A DNA stretch of 64,000 nucleotides from Streptomyces sp. NRRL F-6676 (lineage in GTDB: Bacteria; Actinomycetota; Actinomycetes; Streptomycetales; Streptomycetaceae): the NCBI RefSeq assembly GCF_000725625.1, contig NZ_KL647084.1:46745-110744 (forward strand), read 5' to 3'. The translations under genes were made by a program, and so were the position numbers. The notes beneath the pieces are model-generated. The model was not told the origin of the DNA. It made no database searches and saw only the letters and a program-made list of their open reading frames with translations. Positions 35,102 to 44,629 of this stretch are shown one piece after another. The number at the start of each line of letters is the position of its first letter. The stretch's first letter is position 1.

Positions 35102-36206
35102 CACGCTGCTCATCGTCCTGTTCGCCTTCCTCGGCGCCGCCGCCGCCGGACTGCTCGGCCTGGGCGCCCTGTGGCTGCTGCGCCGCCGCTCGCTCACCGC
35201 CTCCGTGGCCGTCGTCGCCGCCGTCGCCGTCGGGGCGATGCTGGCCGGCACGCTCGCCGTCGCCCAGGCCATGTTCCTGTCCGCGCACGACCTCTCCGTC
35301 GTCACCACGGTCGTCGCCATGGCGGCCGTCGTCTCCCTGGCCACCGCGCTGCTGCTGGGCCGCTGGGTCGTCGCCCGCAGCCGCGAACTCGCCCTCGCCG
35401 CACGCTCGTTCGGCGACGGCGGGGACTTCGCCGCGCCCGCGAGCCCCGGCACCGCCGAACTCGCCGAGGTCAGCCGCGAGCTGGCCGCCACCAGTGCCAA
35501 GCTCGCCCGCTCCCGGGAGCGGGAGCGGGCCCTGGAGTCCTCCCGGCGCGAACTCGTCGCCTGGATCTCGCACGACCTGCGCACCCCGCTCGCCGGGCTG
35601 CGCGCGATGGCCGAGGCGCTGGAGGACGGGGTCGCCGCCGACCCCGACCGCTATCTGCGCCGCATCCGCACGGAGGTGGAGCGGCTCAACGGGATGGTGG
35701 GCGACCTCTTCGAGCTCTCCCGTATCCACGCGGGGGCACTGGCGCTGTCGCCGTCCCGGATGTCGGTCTACGACCTCGTCGGCGACGCCCTCGCCGGGGC
35801 GGATCCGCTCGCCCGTGAGCACGGGGTGCGGCTGGTGGGGGACCGGATCGAGGCGGTGCCGGTGGAGGTGGACGGCAAGGAGATGAGCCGGGTGCTGGGG
35901 AATCTCCTGGTCAACGCGATCCGGCGGACGCCGGCGGATGGGACGGTCGCGGTGGCCGCGGAGCGGTCGGCGGACGGGGTGGTGCTGTCGGTCACCGACG
36001 CGTGCGGGGGGATTCCGGAGGAGGAGTTGCCGCGGGTGTTCGACACGGGGTGGCGGGGGACCGATGCGAGGACGCCTCCGGCGGGGGCGGGGTTGGGGCT
36101 CGCGATCGTGCGGGGGATCGTGGAGGCGCATCGGGGGAGGGCGGAGGTAAGGAATGTGGTGGGAGGGTGTCGGTTCGAGGTGACGTTGCCGGTGGTGGGG
36201 GCTTAG
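35094..36206 (+). CDS. Membrane sensor histidine kinase
   Basis: 370 aa from the GTG at 35094. Three hydrophobic segments in the first 100 residues leave little external domain, which suggests membrane-level sensing. A HAMP-like linker is followed by the H-box WISHDLRTPLAGLRAMAE (His160). The ATPase domain contains NLLVNAIRRTP (N box), DACGGIPEEELPRVF (G1) and AGLGLAIVRGIVEAHRG (G2). It pairs with the response regulator through an 8-nt overlap. The signal is unknown. Confidence 0.92.
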   Translation: MRDTLLIVLFAFLGAAAAGLLGLGALWLLRRRSLTASVAVVAAVAVGAMLAGTLAVAQAMFLSAHDLSVVTTVVAMAAVVSLATALLLGRWVVARSRELALAARSFGDGGDFAAPASPGTAELAEVSRELAATSAKLARSRERERALESSRRELVAWISHDLRTPLAGLRAMAEALEDGVAADPDRYLRRIRTEVERLNGMVGDLFELSRIHAGALALSPSRMSVYDLVGDALAGADPLAREHGVRLVGDRIEAVPVEVDGKEMSRVLGNLLVNAIRRTPADGTVAVAAERSADGVVLSVTDACGGIPEEELPRVFDTGWRGTDARTPPAGAGLGLAIVRGIVEAHRGRAEVRNVVGGCRFEVTLPVVGA

Positions 36207-36278
36207 GGCGCGTTCAAGCTCGGGGGGTGCTCGTTGGTTGGGCGGGTGCGAGTGGGTTTGTGGTGGTTCGCGCCGTTC

Positions 36279-36301
36279 CCCGCGCCCCTCACGGGCGCGG
36301 G
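36279..36301. terminator. Hairpin between convergent kinase and epimerase genes
   Basis: CCCGCGCCC / GGGCGCGGG (36279-36287 and 36293-36301) forms a perfect 9-bp stem with a 5-nt loop in the 103-bp convergent gap. It can serve both directions. Confidence 0.55.
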
Positions 36302-36309
36302 TGCTCCCC

Positions 36310-37293
36310 TCACGAGTGCGCGAACTCCCGTACCCCCTCCTCGAACGGCACCTCCGGTTTCCAGCCCAGGTCCGCCCGCAACCGGCTCGAGTCGGCCGTG
36401 ATGTGGCGGACGTCGCCCAGGCGGTATTCGCCCGTCACCACCGGGGGCGGGCCCCCGCAGGCCGTGGCGAGGGCGGAGGCCAGGTCGGCGATCGTGTGCG
36501 GGGTGCCGCTGCCGGTGTTGTACGGGGTCAGGGCGCCCCGGGGTGCGTCCGCCTCCAGGGCCGTCGCGTTGGCGGCCGCCACGTCGCGGACGTGGACGAA
36601 GTCGCGGCGCTGGCCGCCGTCCTCGAAGACGCGGGGGGACTCGCCGCGGGCCAGCGCCGAGCGGAAGAAGGAGGCGACGCCCGCGTACGGGGTGTCGCGG
36701 GGCATCCGGGGGCCGTACACGTTGTGGTAGCGCAGCGACACCGCCGAGCCGTCGGTCGAGCGGGCCCACGCGGCGGCCAGGTGCTCCTGGGCCAGCTTGG
36801 TGGTGGCGTACACATTGCGGGGGTCGGTGGGGGCGTCCTCGCCGACCGGCCCGGGGGCGAGCGCCGCACCGCAGCGCGGGCACGGCGGCTCGAAGCGGCC
36901 GGCGTCGAGGTCGGCCACCGCCCGGGGGCCCGGCCGCACCGCCCCGTGCCGCGGGCAGGCGTAGGCGCCCTCGCCGTACACCACCATCGACCCGGCGAGC
37001 ACCAGACGCCGTACCCCCGCCGCCGCCATGGCGGTGAGCAGTACGGCGGTGCCGAGGTCGTTGCGGGAGACGTACTCCGGCGCGTCCGCGAACCCGGTGC
37101 CGAGGCCGACCATCGCCGCCTGGTGGCAGACGGCGTCCACCCCGCGCAGCCGGGCCGCGACCACCTCGGGGTCGCGCACGTCGGCGCCGTCCTCCCGCAC
37201 GTCCAGCCCGACCGTCTCGTGACCGCGGGCGGCGAGGGCGTCGACGACATGGGACCCGATGAACCCGGCCGAGCCGGTGACCAGTACGCGCAT
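36310..37293 (-). CDS. NAD-dependent sugar-nucleotide epimerase with Cys-rich insert
   Basis: 327 aa from the ATG at 37293. It is an extended short-chain dehydrogenase with VLVTGSAGFIGSHVVDAL (NAD site) and the catalytic segment SMVVYGEG together with RNVYATTKLAQE (YxxxK). Between them an insert of about 45 residues carries ACPRHG and PCPRCG, a zinc-ribbon or rubredoxin-like knuckle. That insert is found in actinobacterial dTDP-L-rhamnose 4-epimerase-type proteins. It should act on a nucleotide sugar for a surface glycan. The substrate is a family-based inference. Confidence 0.82.
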   Translation of the reverse strand: MRVLVTGSAGFIGSHVVDALAARGHETVGLDVREDGADVRDPEVVAARLRGVDAVCHQAAMVGLGTGFADAPEYVSRNDLGTAVLLTAMAAAGVRRLVLAGSMVVYGEGAYACPRHGAVRPGPRAVADLDAGRFEPPCPRCGAALAPGPVGEDAPTDPRNVYATTKLAQEHLAAAWARSTDGSAVSLRYHNVYGPRMPRDTPYAGVASFFRSALARGESPRVFEDGGQRRDFVHVRDVAAANATALEADAPRGALTPYNTGSGTPHTIADLASALATACGGPPPVVTGEYRLGDVRHITADSSRLRADLGWKPEVPFEEGVREFAHS

Positions 37294-37381
37294 GCCGCCC
37301 ACGCTAGGCCGGTCGGAGCCCCGCACCCGCCCCGCCGGCCCGCACGTCACCGCTCCGTAAGACCTGGAACCGGCAAGAGGG

Positions 37382-38125
37382 TCACCCCGACGGCGTCGAG
37401 GAGGCCGTCGGGGACGTGGTGCGGACGTTCAGGTCGGGGCGCGGGGTGAGCGCCACCAGCGGCGAGCCCGGCTGGGGCGGCGGCGGGGTGAGCTGGTTCG
37501 GGTCGAGCTTGGGCGGCGTCGTCTGCTGGAAGTTGACCTGGTCGTGATTGACCAGGCCGGTCTTCTCCAGCACCGTGATGTGGTCGAGGACCGTGTCGTT
37601 GGCCTGGTCGGCGAGCTGCCTGACCAGCGTGTTCCGCGTACTGGCACGGATCTTGGCGATGGCTGGGAAGATCTGCCCGTGCGTCACCCGCATGATGTTG
37701 ACGGCCGTGGAGTCGAACTCCTTGCCCCGCGAGGCGTCCACCGTGGCCACGAACTGCTGCTGTTGCGGGGTCGCCTGGTTGGGCAGGGTGATGTTCAGCT
37801 CGGGCGCGATCCTCCGGCAGGTCTCGTCCAGCCCGGCGTGCCCGACGATCAGGTGCCTGCCCGCCTCCTTCATCGCGTCGGTCGTGCCCCGCTCCAGTGC
37901 CTTCTCGCCGAGCGGGTACTCCCACAGCCCGGCCGAGCGCACCTTCACCACGAAGTCCCGGTCGCCCTCGGTGAGCGGGCCGTGCGGGGTGTCGGCGATG
38001 ACACGGTCGGGGTTGGTGGCCGAGTTCCGCATCCCGAGCACGGCCGGGTACGCGAGGGCGGTGAGCGTCAGACTCAGCGCGCCGAACACGAAGACGGTTC
38101 CGGCCATGTTGCGGGACATGCGCAT
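37382..38125 (-). CDS. DUF4142 secreted or membrane-anchored protein
   Basis: 247 aa from the ATG at 38125, which has GGAGG 5 nt upstream. An N-terminal hydrophobic segment (GTVFVFGALSLTLTALAYP) should act as signal or anchor. The body is a DUF4142 ferritin-like helical domain: DRDFVVKVRSAGLWEYPLG, EAGRHLIVGHAGLD and a late helix KTGLVNHDQVNF. The last 50 residues are Pro/Thr-rich. The family is widespread and its function is not established. It is upstream of the epimerase gene on the same strand, 88 bp apart. Confidence 0.8.
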   Translation of the reverse strand: MRMSRNMAGTVFVFGALSLTLTALAYPAVLGMRNSATNPDRVIADTPHGPLTEGDRDFVVKVRSAGLWEYPLGEKALERGTTDAMKEAGRHLIVGHAGLDETCRRIAPELNITLPNQATPQQQQFVATVDASRGKEFDSTAVNIMRVTHGQIFPAIAKIRASTRNTLVRQLADQANDTVLDHITVLEKTGLVNHDQVNFQQTTPPKLDPNQLTPPPPQPGSPLVALTPRPDLNVRTTSPTASSTPSG

Positions 38126-38147
38126 GGGTGCCTCCAGACACGGGCTG

Positions 38148-38192
38148 CTCGTACACCTGGTACGTCTCGTACACGTCGTACGTCTCGTACAC
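38148..38192. repeat. 18-bp direct repeats upstream of the DUF4142 gene
   Basis: GTACGTCTCGTACAC occurs at 38160-38174 and 38178-38192 (period 18), with a partial copy near 38148. The region is also rich in GTAC palindromes. It lies just before the DUF4142 gene and could be a binding region for its regulator, or a simple repeat. Confidence 0.6.
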
Positions 38193-38275
38193 CGGAAGGT
38201 ACGGACGCCGTCGCCGGAACAGTCACCAGGAGCGCGGGTGATTCGTTCCCGCCGTCGCGCGGTACGAGATGAGCC

Positions 38276-38746
38276 GTGCAGACATTCCTCCCGTATCCGG
38301 ACTTCACCGAGTCGGCCCGCGTCCTGGACCGCCGCCGGCTCGGCAAACAGCGCGTCGAGGCGCTCCAGGTGCTGCGCGGGCTGACCGTGCCCGGCTACGG
38401 CTGGCGCCGGCATCCGGCGGTGCGGATGTGGACGGGGTACGAGGAGGCCCTCGTCCGCTACGGGTTGCAGATGTGCCACGTCTGGCGCGACCTCGGCCAC
38501 CAGGACAGCTGCGCGGCCACCATGGTCGCCGACTTCGCCGCCCACCGGCCCGGCACCGCGGTACGGGAGCAGGCGGAGCTGGCCGAGGCCGGTGAACTGC
38601 CGCCCTGGCTGGGCGATCCCGCCCTGCACCGCAGCCACCGCTCCGCCCTGGTCCGCAAGGACCCCGACTTCTACGCCCCGCACTTCCCCGGCGTACCGGA
38701 CGACCTGCCGTACCACTGGCCCGGCTCGGACCGCGGCGGCGAGTGA
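38276..38746 (+). CDS. MSMEG_6728 family protein (pyrimidine-dimer-glycosylase-like fold)
   Basis: 156 aa from a GTG. The sequence MQTFLPYPDFTESARVLDRRRLGKQRVEALQ and the Trp-rich middle (PGYGWRRHPAVRMWTGYEEAL) are the hallmarks of this conserved actinobacterial family, which is distantly related to T4 endonuclease V-like proteins. A DNA repair role is only a fold-based guess. It lies alone between divergent DUF4142 and co-directional DUF2071 genes. Confidence 0.8.
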   Translation: MQTFLPYPDFTESARVLDRRRLGKQRVEALQVLRGLTVPGYGWRRHPAVRMWTGYEEALVRYGLQMCHVWRDLGHQDSCAATMVADFAAHRPGTAVREQAELAEAGELPPWLGDPALHRSHRSALVRKDPDFYAPHFPGVPDDLPYHWPGSDRGGE

Positions 38747-38800
38747 GCCCCCGCGCGGGTCACCCCAGTGGCGTACGCCCGCCCCTGAGATGCTGGCGCC

Positions 38801-39616
38801 ATGCCGACGACCCCGCAGCCGCCCGTGCCCGCCGGACCCGGACCCGCCGGACCGGTGTCCCCGCGGCCCGCCCCCGAGCCCGTCACCCCCGACGCGCCCG
38901 CCGCCCTGAAGTGGCCGCTGCTCACCCAGGAGTGGCTGGACCTCGCCTTCGTCCACTGGGCGCTCGACCCGGACGCCGTCGCCCCGCTGCTGCCCGCCGG
39001 GACCGTGCCGGACGTGTACGAGGGGCGGACGTACGCCGGCCTGGTGGCGTTCCGGATGCACCGGGTCGGCTGGCTGCGCTTGCCCGGGGTGCCGTACCTC
39101 GGCTCGTTCCCGGAGACCAACGTGCGGCTGTACTCCGTCGACGCGCACGGGCGGCGCGGGGTGGTGTTCCGCTCGATGGACGCCGCCCGGCTGATCCCGG
39201 TGCTGATGGGCCGGGCCGGGTTCCGGCTGCCGTACGTGTGGTCCCGGATGGCCGTACGCCACAGGGGTGACCTGATCGGCTACACCAGCACCCGGCGGTG
39301 GCCCGGACCCCGGGGCGCGTACTGCAAGCTGGTGGTGCGGCGGGGCGAGCCGATCGCCGAGCCGACCGGTCTGGAGCACTTCCTGACCGCCCGGTGGGGG
39401 ATGCACAACGCCTTCTTCGGGGACACCGGGTTCCTGCCCAACGCGCATCCGCGCTGGCCGCTGCACCGTGCCGAGCTGGTGCGCTGCGAGGAGAACCTGC
39501 TGGCCGCGGCCGGTCTGCCCGGCGACTCGGGGGAGCCGGTGAGCGTGCTGTACTCGCCCGGCGTGCCGGTCGAACTGGGCCGCCCCGCCCGCCCGGCGGG
39601 CATTCCGACGCCCTGA
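38801..39616 (+). CDS. YqjF / DUF2071 family protein
   Basis: 271 aa. A Pro-rich start of about 35 residues is followed by the DUF2071 pattern: LTQEWLDLAFVHWALDP, LLPAGTVPDVYEGRTYAGLV, YLGSFPETNVRLYSVD and GVVFRSMDAARLI. The fold is related to acetoacetate decarboxylase-like barrels and no reaction is proven. It follows the MSMEG_6728 gene by 54 bp and converges with the aldehyde dehydrogenase operon (18-bp gap). Confidence 0.82.
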   Translation: MPTTPQPPVPAGPGPAGPVSPRPAPEPVTPDAPAALKWPLLTQEWLDLAFVHWALDPDAVAPLLPAGTVPDVYEGRTYAGLVAFRMHRVGWLRLPGVPYLGSFPETNVRLYSVDAHGRRGVVFRSMDAARLIPVLMGRAGFRLPYVWSRMAVRHRGDLIGYTSTRRWPGPRGAYCKLVVRRGEPIAEPTGLEHFLTARWGMHNAFFGDTGFLPNAHPRWPLHRAELVRCEENLLAAAGLPGDSGEPVSVLYSPGVPVELGRPARPAGIPTP

Positions 39617-39634
39617 CGGCCCGTCTCATACCCG

Positions 39635-41752
39635 TCACATACCAGTGGCGCGCAGCCCCGTCAGCACCCGGTCCGGCGTGAGCGGCAGTTCGCGGAAGCG
39701 GACGCCGGTGGCGTGGTGGACCGCGTTGCCGACCGCCGCCGCCGAGCCGACGATGCCGATCTCGCCGATCCCCTTGCTGCCCATCGGGTTGGTGTGCGGA
39801 TCGTCCTCGTCCAGCCAGTGCGCCTCGACGTCCGGCACGTCGGCGTGGGCGGGCACGTGGTACGAGGCCAGGTCGCACTCGACGAAGTCGCCGAACGCGG
39901 CGTCCATCGTGCTGCCCTCGGTCAGCGCCATGCCCATCCCCATCGTCATCCCGCCGATGAACTGCGAGCGCGCCGTACGGGCGTTGAGGATCCGCCCGGC
40001 CGCGAACACGCCGAGCAGCCGGCGCACCCGGGTCTCCCCGGTGACCGTGTCCACCGTGACCTCGGCGAAGTGCGCGCCGAACGCGTGCCGTGCGTAGGGA
40101 CTGTCGGCGTCCGCCGACCCGGTGGTGTCGGCCGATGCGCTCAGCCCGCCCTCCGGGATCCGCCCCGCGTGCTCCGCGAGCCGCTCCGTCAGCTCGGTGC
40201 ACGCCTGGTGCACCGCCCAGCCCCACGAGGAACTGCCGGAGGAACCACCGGCCAGTGAGGCGGGCGGCAGCTCCGTGCTGCCGACCTCGCTGCGCACCCT
40301 CTCCAGCGGCACCCCGAGTGTGTCGGCGGCGATCTGGGCCAGGATCGTCCGGGCGCCGGTGCCGATGTCGGTGGCGTTGATCCGGACCACGAACGTGCCG
40401 TCGGGCCGGGCCTCGGCGCTCGCGACGGAGGGCTGCACCAGCACCGGATAGGTGGCGGCGGCCACGCCCGTGCCCACCAGGAGCGGGCCCTCGCGGCGGG
40501 CACCGGGGCGCGGATCACGCCCGGACCAGCCGAAGCGGCGGGCCCCCTCACGCAGGCACTCCACCAGGTGCCGGCTGCTGAACGGCTTGCCGCTGTCCGG
40601 TTCGACGTCCGGCTCGTTGGCGATCCGCAGCTCGACCGGGTCGGTGTTCAGCGCCACCGCGAGTTCGTCCATCGCGGACTCCAGCGCGTACATCCCGGGG
40701 GCCTCGCCGGGGGCGCGCATCCAGGAGGGCGTGGGCACGTCGAGCGGGACGACGTGGTGTTCGGTGAGCATGTGCGGCGCGGCGTACATCACCCGGGCGG
40801 GGACCGCGGCCTGCTCCACGAACTCCTTGACGCGCGAGGTGTACGTCGTCACTTCGTGCAGCAGCCCGGTCAGCCGGCCGTCCGGACCGGTGCCCAGCCG
40901 CAGCCGGTGCAGGGTGGGCGCGCGGTGGCCCACCACGGCCGGCATCAGGCGGCGGGGGAGCGCGACGGTCACCGGGCGTCCCGTGTGCCGCGCGGCCATC
41001 ACCGCCAGTACCACGTCCGGACGCGGGGTGCCCTTGGAGCCGAAGCCGCCGCCCACGTGCTCCGCGGTGACGGTGATCCGCTCCTCCGGCAGCTCGAACA
41101 GCGCGGCCAGCGTGGACCGTACGGCCGTGGCGCCCTGGGAGGAGGCGTGCACCAGCAGCCGGTCCCCGTCCCAGCGGGCGGTGGAGGTGTGCGGCTCCAT
41201 CGGGTGGTTGTGCAGCGGCGGCACCCGGTAGGAGACGTCCACGCGGGTGGCGGCCGAGGCGAACGCGCCCTCGGGATCGCCTTGTTGACGGCGGCCGGGA
41301 TACCCGCCGTTGGCCTGCTCGGGGGTGTACGCCGCCGGGTGCCCGGCGGTGAGCGTCACGTCGTGCTCCTCGGCCGCGTACTCCACCCGGACGGCGGCGG
41401 CGCCGGCCCGGGCCGCCTCCAGGCTCTCGCCGACGACGAGCGCGACGAACCAGCCGTGGTGCGGCACGCGGTCGTCCTGGAGCACCTTCAGGGTCGGGTC
41501 GTCCGGCTCGGCCAGCCGGGGCGCGTCGTCGGGGGTGAGGACCGCGAGGACCCCCGGCAGTTCCAGGGCCGCCGAGGCGTCCAGGGAGCGCACCCGGCCG
41601 CGCGCGACCGACGCGGCCACGGGCCACCCGTACGCCCGGCCGGGCAGCGGATGCTCGGCGGCGTACCGGGCCCGGCCCGTGACCTTCTCCCGCCCTTCGC
41701 GGCGCTCGGCCGGGGCGCCGACGGCGGAGCCGGTGGCGGCGACGGAAACCAT
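39635..41752 (-). CDS. Molybdenum-binding subunit of an aldehyde/xanthine dehydrogenase (PaoC-type)
   Basis: 705 aa from the ATG at 41752, with AGGAGG 5 nt upstream. It has the xanthine oxidase large-subunit signatures: GGGFGSKGTPRPD, SWMRAPGEAPGMYALESAMDELA, and the C-terminal GSKGIGEIGIVGSAAAVGNAV, where the Glu of GIGEIG is the catalytic base. It binds molybdopterin cytosine dinucleotide and oxidises aldehydes or N-heterocycles. It is the last gene of a 2Fe-2S / FAD / Mo operon in the PaoABC order. Confidence 0.9.
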   Translation of the reverse strand: MVSVAATGSAVGAPAERREGREKVTGRARYAAEHPLPGRAYGWPVAASVARGRVRSLDASAALELPGVLAVLTPDDAPRLAEPDDPTLKVLQDDRVPHHGWFVALVVGESLEAARAGAAAVRVEYAAEEHDVTLTAGHPAAYTPEQANGGYPGRRQQGDPEGAFASAATRVDVSYRVPPLHNHPMEPHTSTARWDGDRLLVHASSQGATAVRSTLAALFELPEERITVTAEHVGGGFGSKGTPRPDVVLAVMAARHTGRPVTVALPRRLMPAVVGHRAPTLHRLRLGTGPDGRLTGLLHEVTTYTSRVKEFVEQAAVPARVMYAAPHMLTEHHVVPLDVPTPSWMRAPGEAPGMYALESAMDELAVALNTDPVELRIANEPDVEPDSGKPFSSRHLVECLREGARRFGWSGRDPRPGARREGPLLVGTGVAAATYPVLVQPSVASAEARPDGTFVVRINATDIGTGARTILAQIAADTLGVPLERVRSEVGSTELPPASLAGGSSGSSSWGWAVHQACTELTERLAEHAGRIPEGGLSASADTTGSADADSPYARHAFGAHFAEVTVDTVTGETRVRRLLGVFAAGRILNARTARSQFIGGMTMGMGMALTEGSTMDAAFGDFVECDLASYHVPAHADVPDVEAHWLDEDDPHTNPMGSKGIGEIGIVGSAAAVGNAVHHATGVRFRELPLTPDRVLTGLRATGM

Positions 41753-41814
41753 GGGGTCCTCCTGACCTGCCCGGGGGCAGCGGGATGCGAAGAGATGAGG
41801 GTGCGGGGCGGGGC

Positions 41815-42809
41815 TCAGACCGGTGCCGGGGTGCGGGGCGCCAGTCGGGTGAGGACGTCCAGGGCCACGCCCCGGGTCAGCGGCACCTTGTAGGCGTTGT
41901 CGCCCAGCGGCCGGGCCGCCGCCAGCTCCAGGTCGACGGCGTGCTCGAACGCGTCCGCCGTCGGCGCGGCGCCCAGCAGCGCCTCCTCGGCCCGGCGCGC
42001 CCGCCACGGCCGGTGCGCCACCCCGCCGAACGCGATCCCGGCCCGGTGCACGACACCGTCGGCCACCTCCAGGACGGCGGCCACCGAGGCGAGCGCGAAC
42101 GCATACGAGGCGCGGTCCCGGGCCTTGCGGTACGCGGAGGGCAGCCCGGCCGTGGCCGCGGGCAGCACCACCCCGGTGATCAGCTCCCCGGGGCGGATCT
42201 CGGTGTCCCGCTCCGGGTGCTCACCGGGCAGCCGGTGGAACTCGGCCACCGGCACCTTCCGCTTCCCGTCCGCGCCGTACAGCTGCACCTCGGCGTCCAG
42301 CGCGGCCAGCGCCACCGCCATGTCCGAGGGGTGCGTGGCGATGCACCGCTCGGAGTACCCGAGGACCGCGTGGTCGCGGTGCACGCCCTCCAGGGCGCCG
42401 CACCCGCTGCCCGGCTCCCGCTTGTTGCACGGCTTGGTGACGTCCTGGAAGTACGGGCAGCGCGTGCGCTGGAGCAGATTGCCGCCGGTGGTGGCGACGT
42501 TGCGCAGCTGCCCGGAGGCGCCGGAGAGCAGCGCCTGGGAGAGCGCCGGATAGCGGTCGCGGACGGCGGGGTGCGCCGCCAGATCGCTGTTGCGGACGGT
42601 GGCCCCGGCCCACAGCCCCCCGTCGGGCAGCTCCCGCACGTCGTCCAGCGGCAGCCGGCTGACGTCGATCAGGGTGCCGGGCCGTTCCACGTCCAGCTTC
42701 ATCAGGTCCATCAGATTGGTGCCGCCCCCGAGGTAACGGGCACCGGGGTGCGCGGCATGGGCGTCGACGGCCTCCTCGACGCTGCCGGCCCGCAGATAGG
42801 CGAAGGGTT

Positions 42810-42813
<4 letters not shown>
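41815..42813 (-). CDS. FAD-binding subunit of the aldehyde dehydrogenase, with extra 4Fe-4S motif (PaoB-type)
   Basis: 332 aa from a GTG that overlaps the stop of the 2Fe-2S gene (GTGA). The FAD motifs are PGARYLGGGTNLMDLMKLDV and ATTGGNLLQRTRCPYF. Between residues about 120 and 165 lies a Cys-rich insert (RCPYFQDVTKPCNKREPGSGC) that in PaoB-type enzymes holds an additional 4Fe-4S cluster not found in classical xanthine dehydrogenase. It passes electrons from the Mo subunit to FAD. A 62-bp gap separates it from the Mo subunit gene. Confidence 0.88.
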
Positions 42814-43481
<668 letters not shown>

Positions 43482-43642
43482 GGCGTGGGGAGCCTTCCGT
43501 CGCGGCGGGACGCGGTCGCGGCCCGCGCGCCGGCCGGGGCCGCGCGCGGTGCCGTGGGAACCGCGTAACCAGGCTGCGCCACCTGACACGTCCCGGCACG
43601 TCGGGAGTGCGGCGCGCGAGCCCGCCAGGAGGGGCCGGGGGC

Positions 43643-44593
43643 TCAGACGGTGACCACGATCTTGCCGTGGGTGTGCCCCTCCTGGCTGCGCGCGAAGGCG
43701 TCCGGCAACCTCTCCAGCGGGTACGTCGCGGCGACGGGCACCGTCAGCTTCCCCTCGTCCGCCAGCCGGCCCAGTTCGGCCAGGTCGGCGCCGCTGGGCC
43801 GGACCCACATCCACTGCCCGCCCGCCTCGATCACGCTGTTGTCGGCGATGGACGCGTGCCGCCCGCCCTCGGCCAGGACCGCCCGGGTGACGTCCAGGAC
43901 ACCGCCCACGAAGTCGGCCACCACGTCCACCCCGTCCGGCGCCAGCTCCCGCACCCGGCCGGCGAGCCCGTCGCCGTACGCCACGGGCTCGGCGCCCAGC
44001 TCGCGCAGCGTGTCGTGCCGCTTCGGCGACGCCGTGCCGATCACCCGGGCGCCCAGCGCCACCGCGATCTGCACGCCCATGGTGCCCACCCCGCCGGCCG
44101 CGTTGTGGATCAGCACGGTGCTGCCCTTGCCGGTGCCCAGCCGGGTCAGCGTCTGGTACGCGGTCAGCCCCGCCAGCGGCAGTCCGCCCGACTGCTCCCA
44201 CGACAGCGACGCCGGCCGCCGGGCCAGGGCGCGCACGGGGACGGTGACCAACTCGGCGAACGTCCCGCCGTGCACGTAGTCCTTCCGCGCGTACGCCACC
44301 ACCTCGTCGCCGACCGCGAACTCGGGCGCGTCGATGCCGGTCTGCTCGACGACGCCGGCCACGTCCCAGCCGGGCACCACCGGGAAGACGGTGTCCATCA
44401 GGTCCTTCAGGCCGCCGGCCATGAGCTTCCAGTCGACGGGGTTGACCGAGGCGCAGCGCACCCGGACGAGCACCTCGCCGGGGCCCACCTTGGGGCGGGG
44501 TCGCCGGGTCTCCGACAGCACCCCGTTGTCGCCGAAGCGGTCGTAGGTCATGGCGCGCATCGAGGTGTCCGCGGTCTTCTCCTGGTCGGTCAT
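43643..44593 (-). CDS. NADP-dependent quinone-oxidoreductase-like protein
   Basis: 316 aa. It belongs to the zinc-free MDR family: MRAMTYDRFGDNGVLSETRRP at the start, GEVLVRVRCASVNPVDWKLMAG, PGWDVAGVVEQTG, and the dinucleotide motif VLIHNAAGGVGTMGVQIAVALGARV. Such enzymes reduce quinones or enones with NADPH. It lies 161 bp upstream of no other co-directional gene except the PaoABC operon, and may be transcribed with it. Substrate unknown. Confidence 0.85.
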   Translation of the reverse strand: MTDQEKTADTSMRAMTYDRFGDNGVLSETRRPRPKVGPGEVLVRVRCASVNPVDWKLMAGGLKDLMDTVFPVVPGWDVAGVVEQTGIDAPEFAVGDEVVAYARKDYVHGGTFAELVTVPVRALARRPASLSWEQSGGLPLAGLTAYQTLTRLGTGKGSTVLIHNAAGGVGTMGVQIAVALGARVIGTASPKRHDTLRELGAEPVAYGDGLAGRVRELAPDGVDVVADFVGGVLDVTRAVLAEGGRHASIADNSVIEAGGQWMWVRPSGADLAELGRLADEGKLTVPVAATYPLERLPDAFARSQEGHTHGKIVVTV

Positions 44594-44629
44594 GGTGAGG
44601 TCTGCCTTTCCGGTGGTCGTCGGCCGCCG

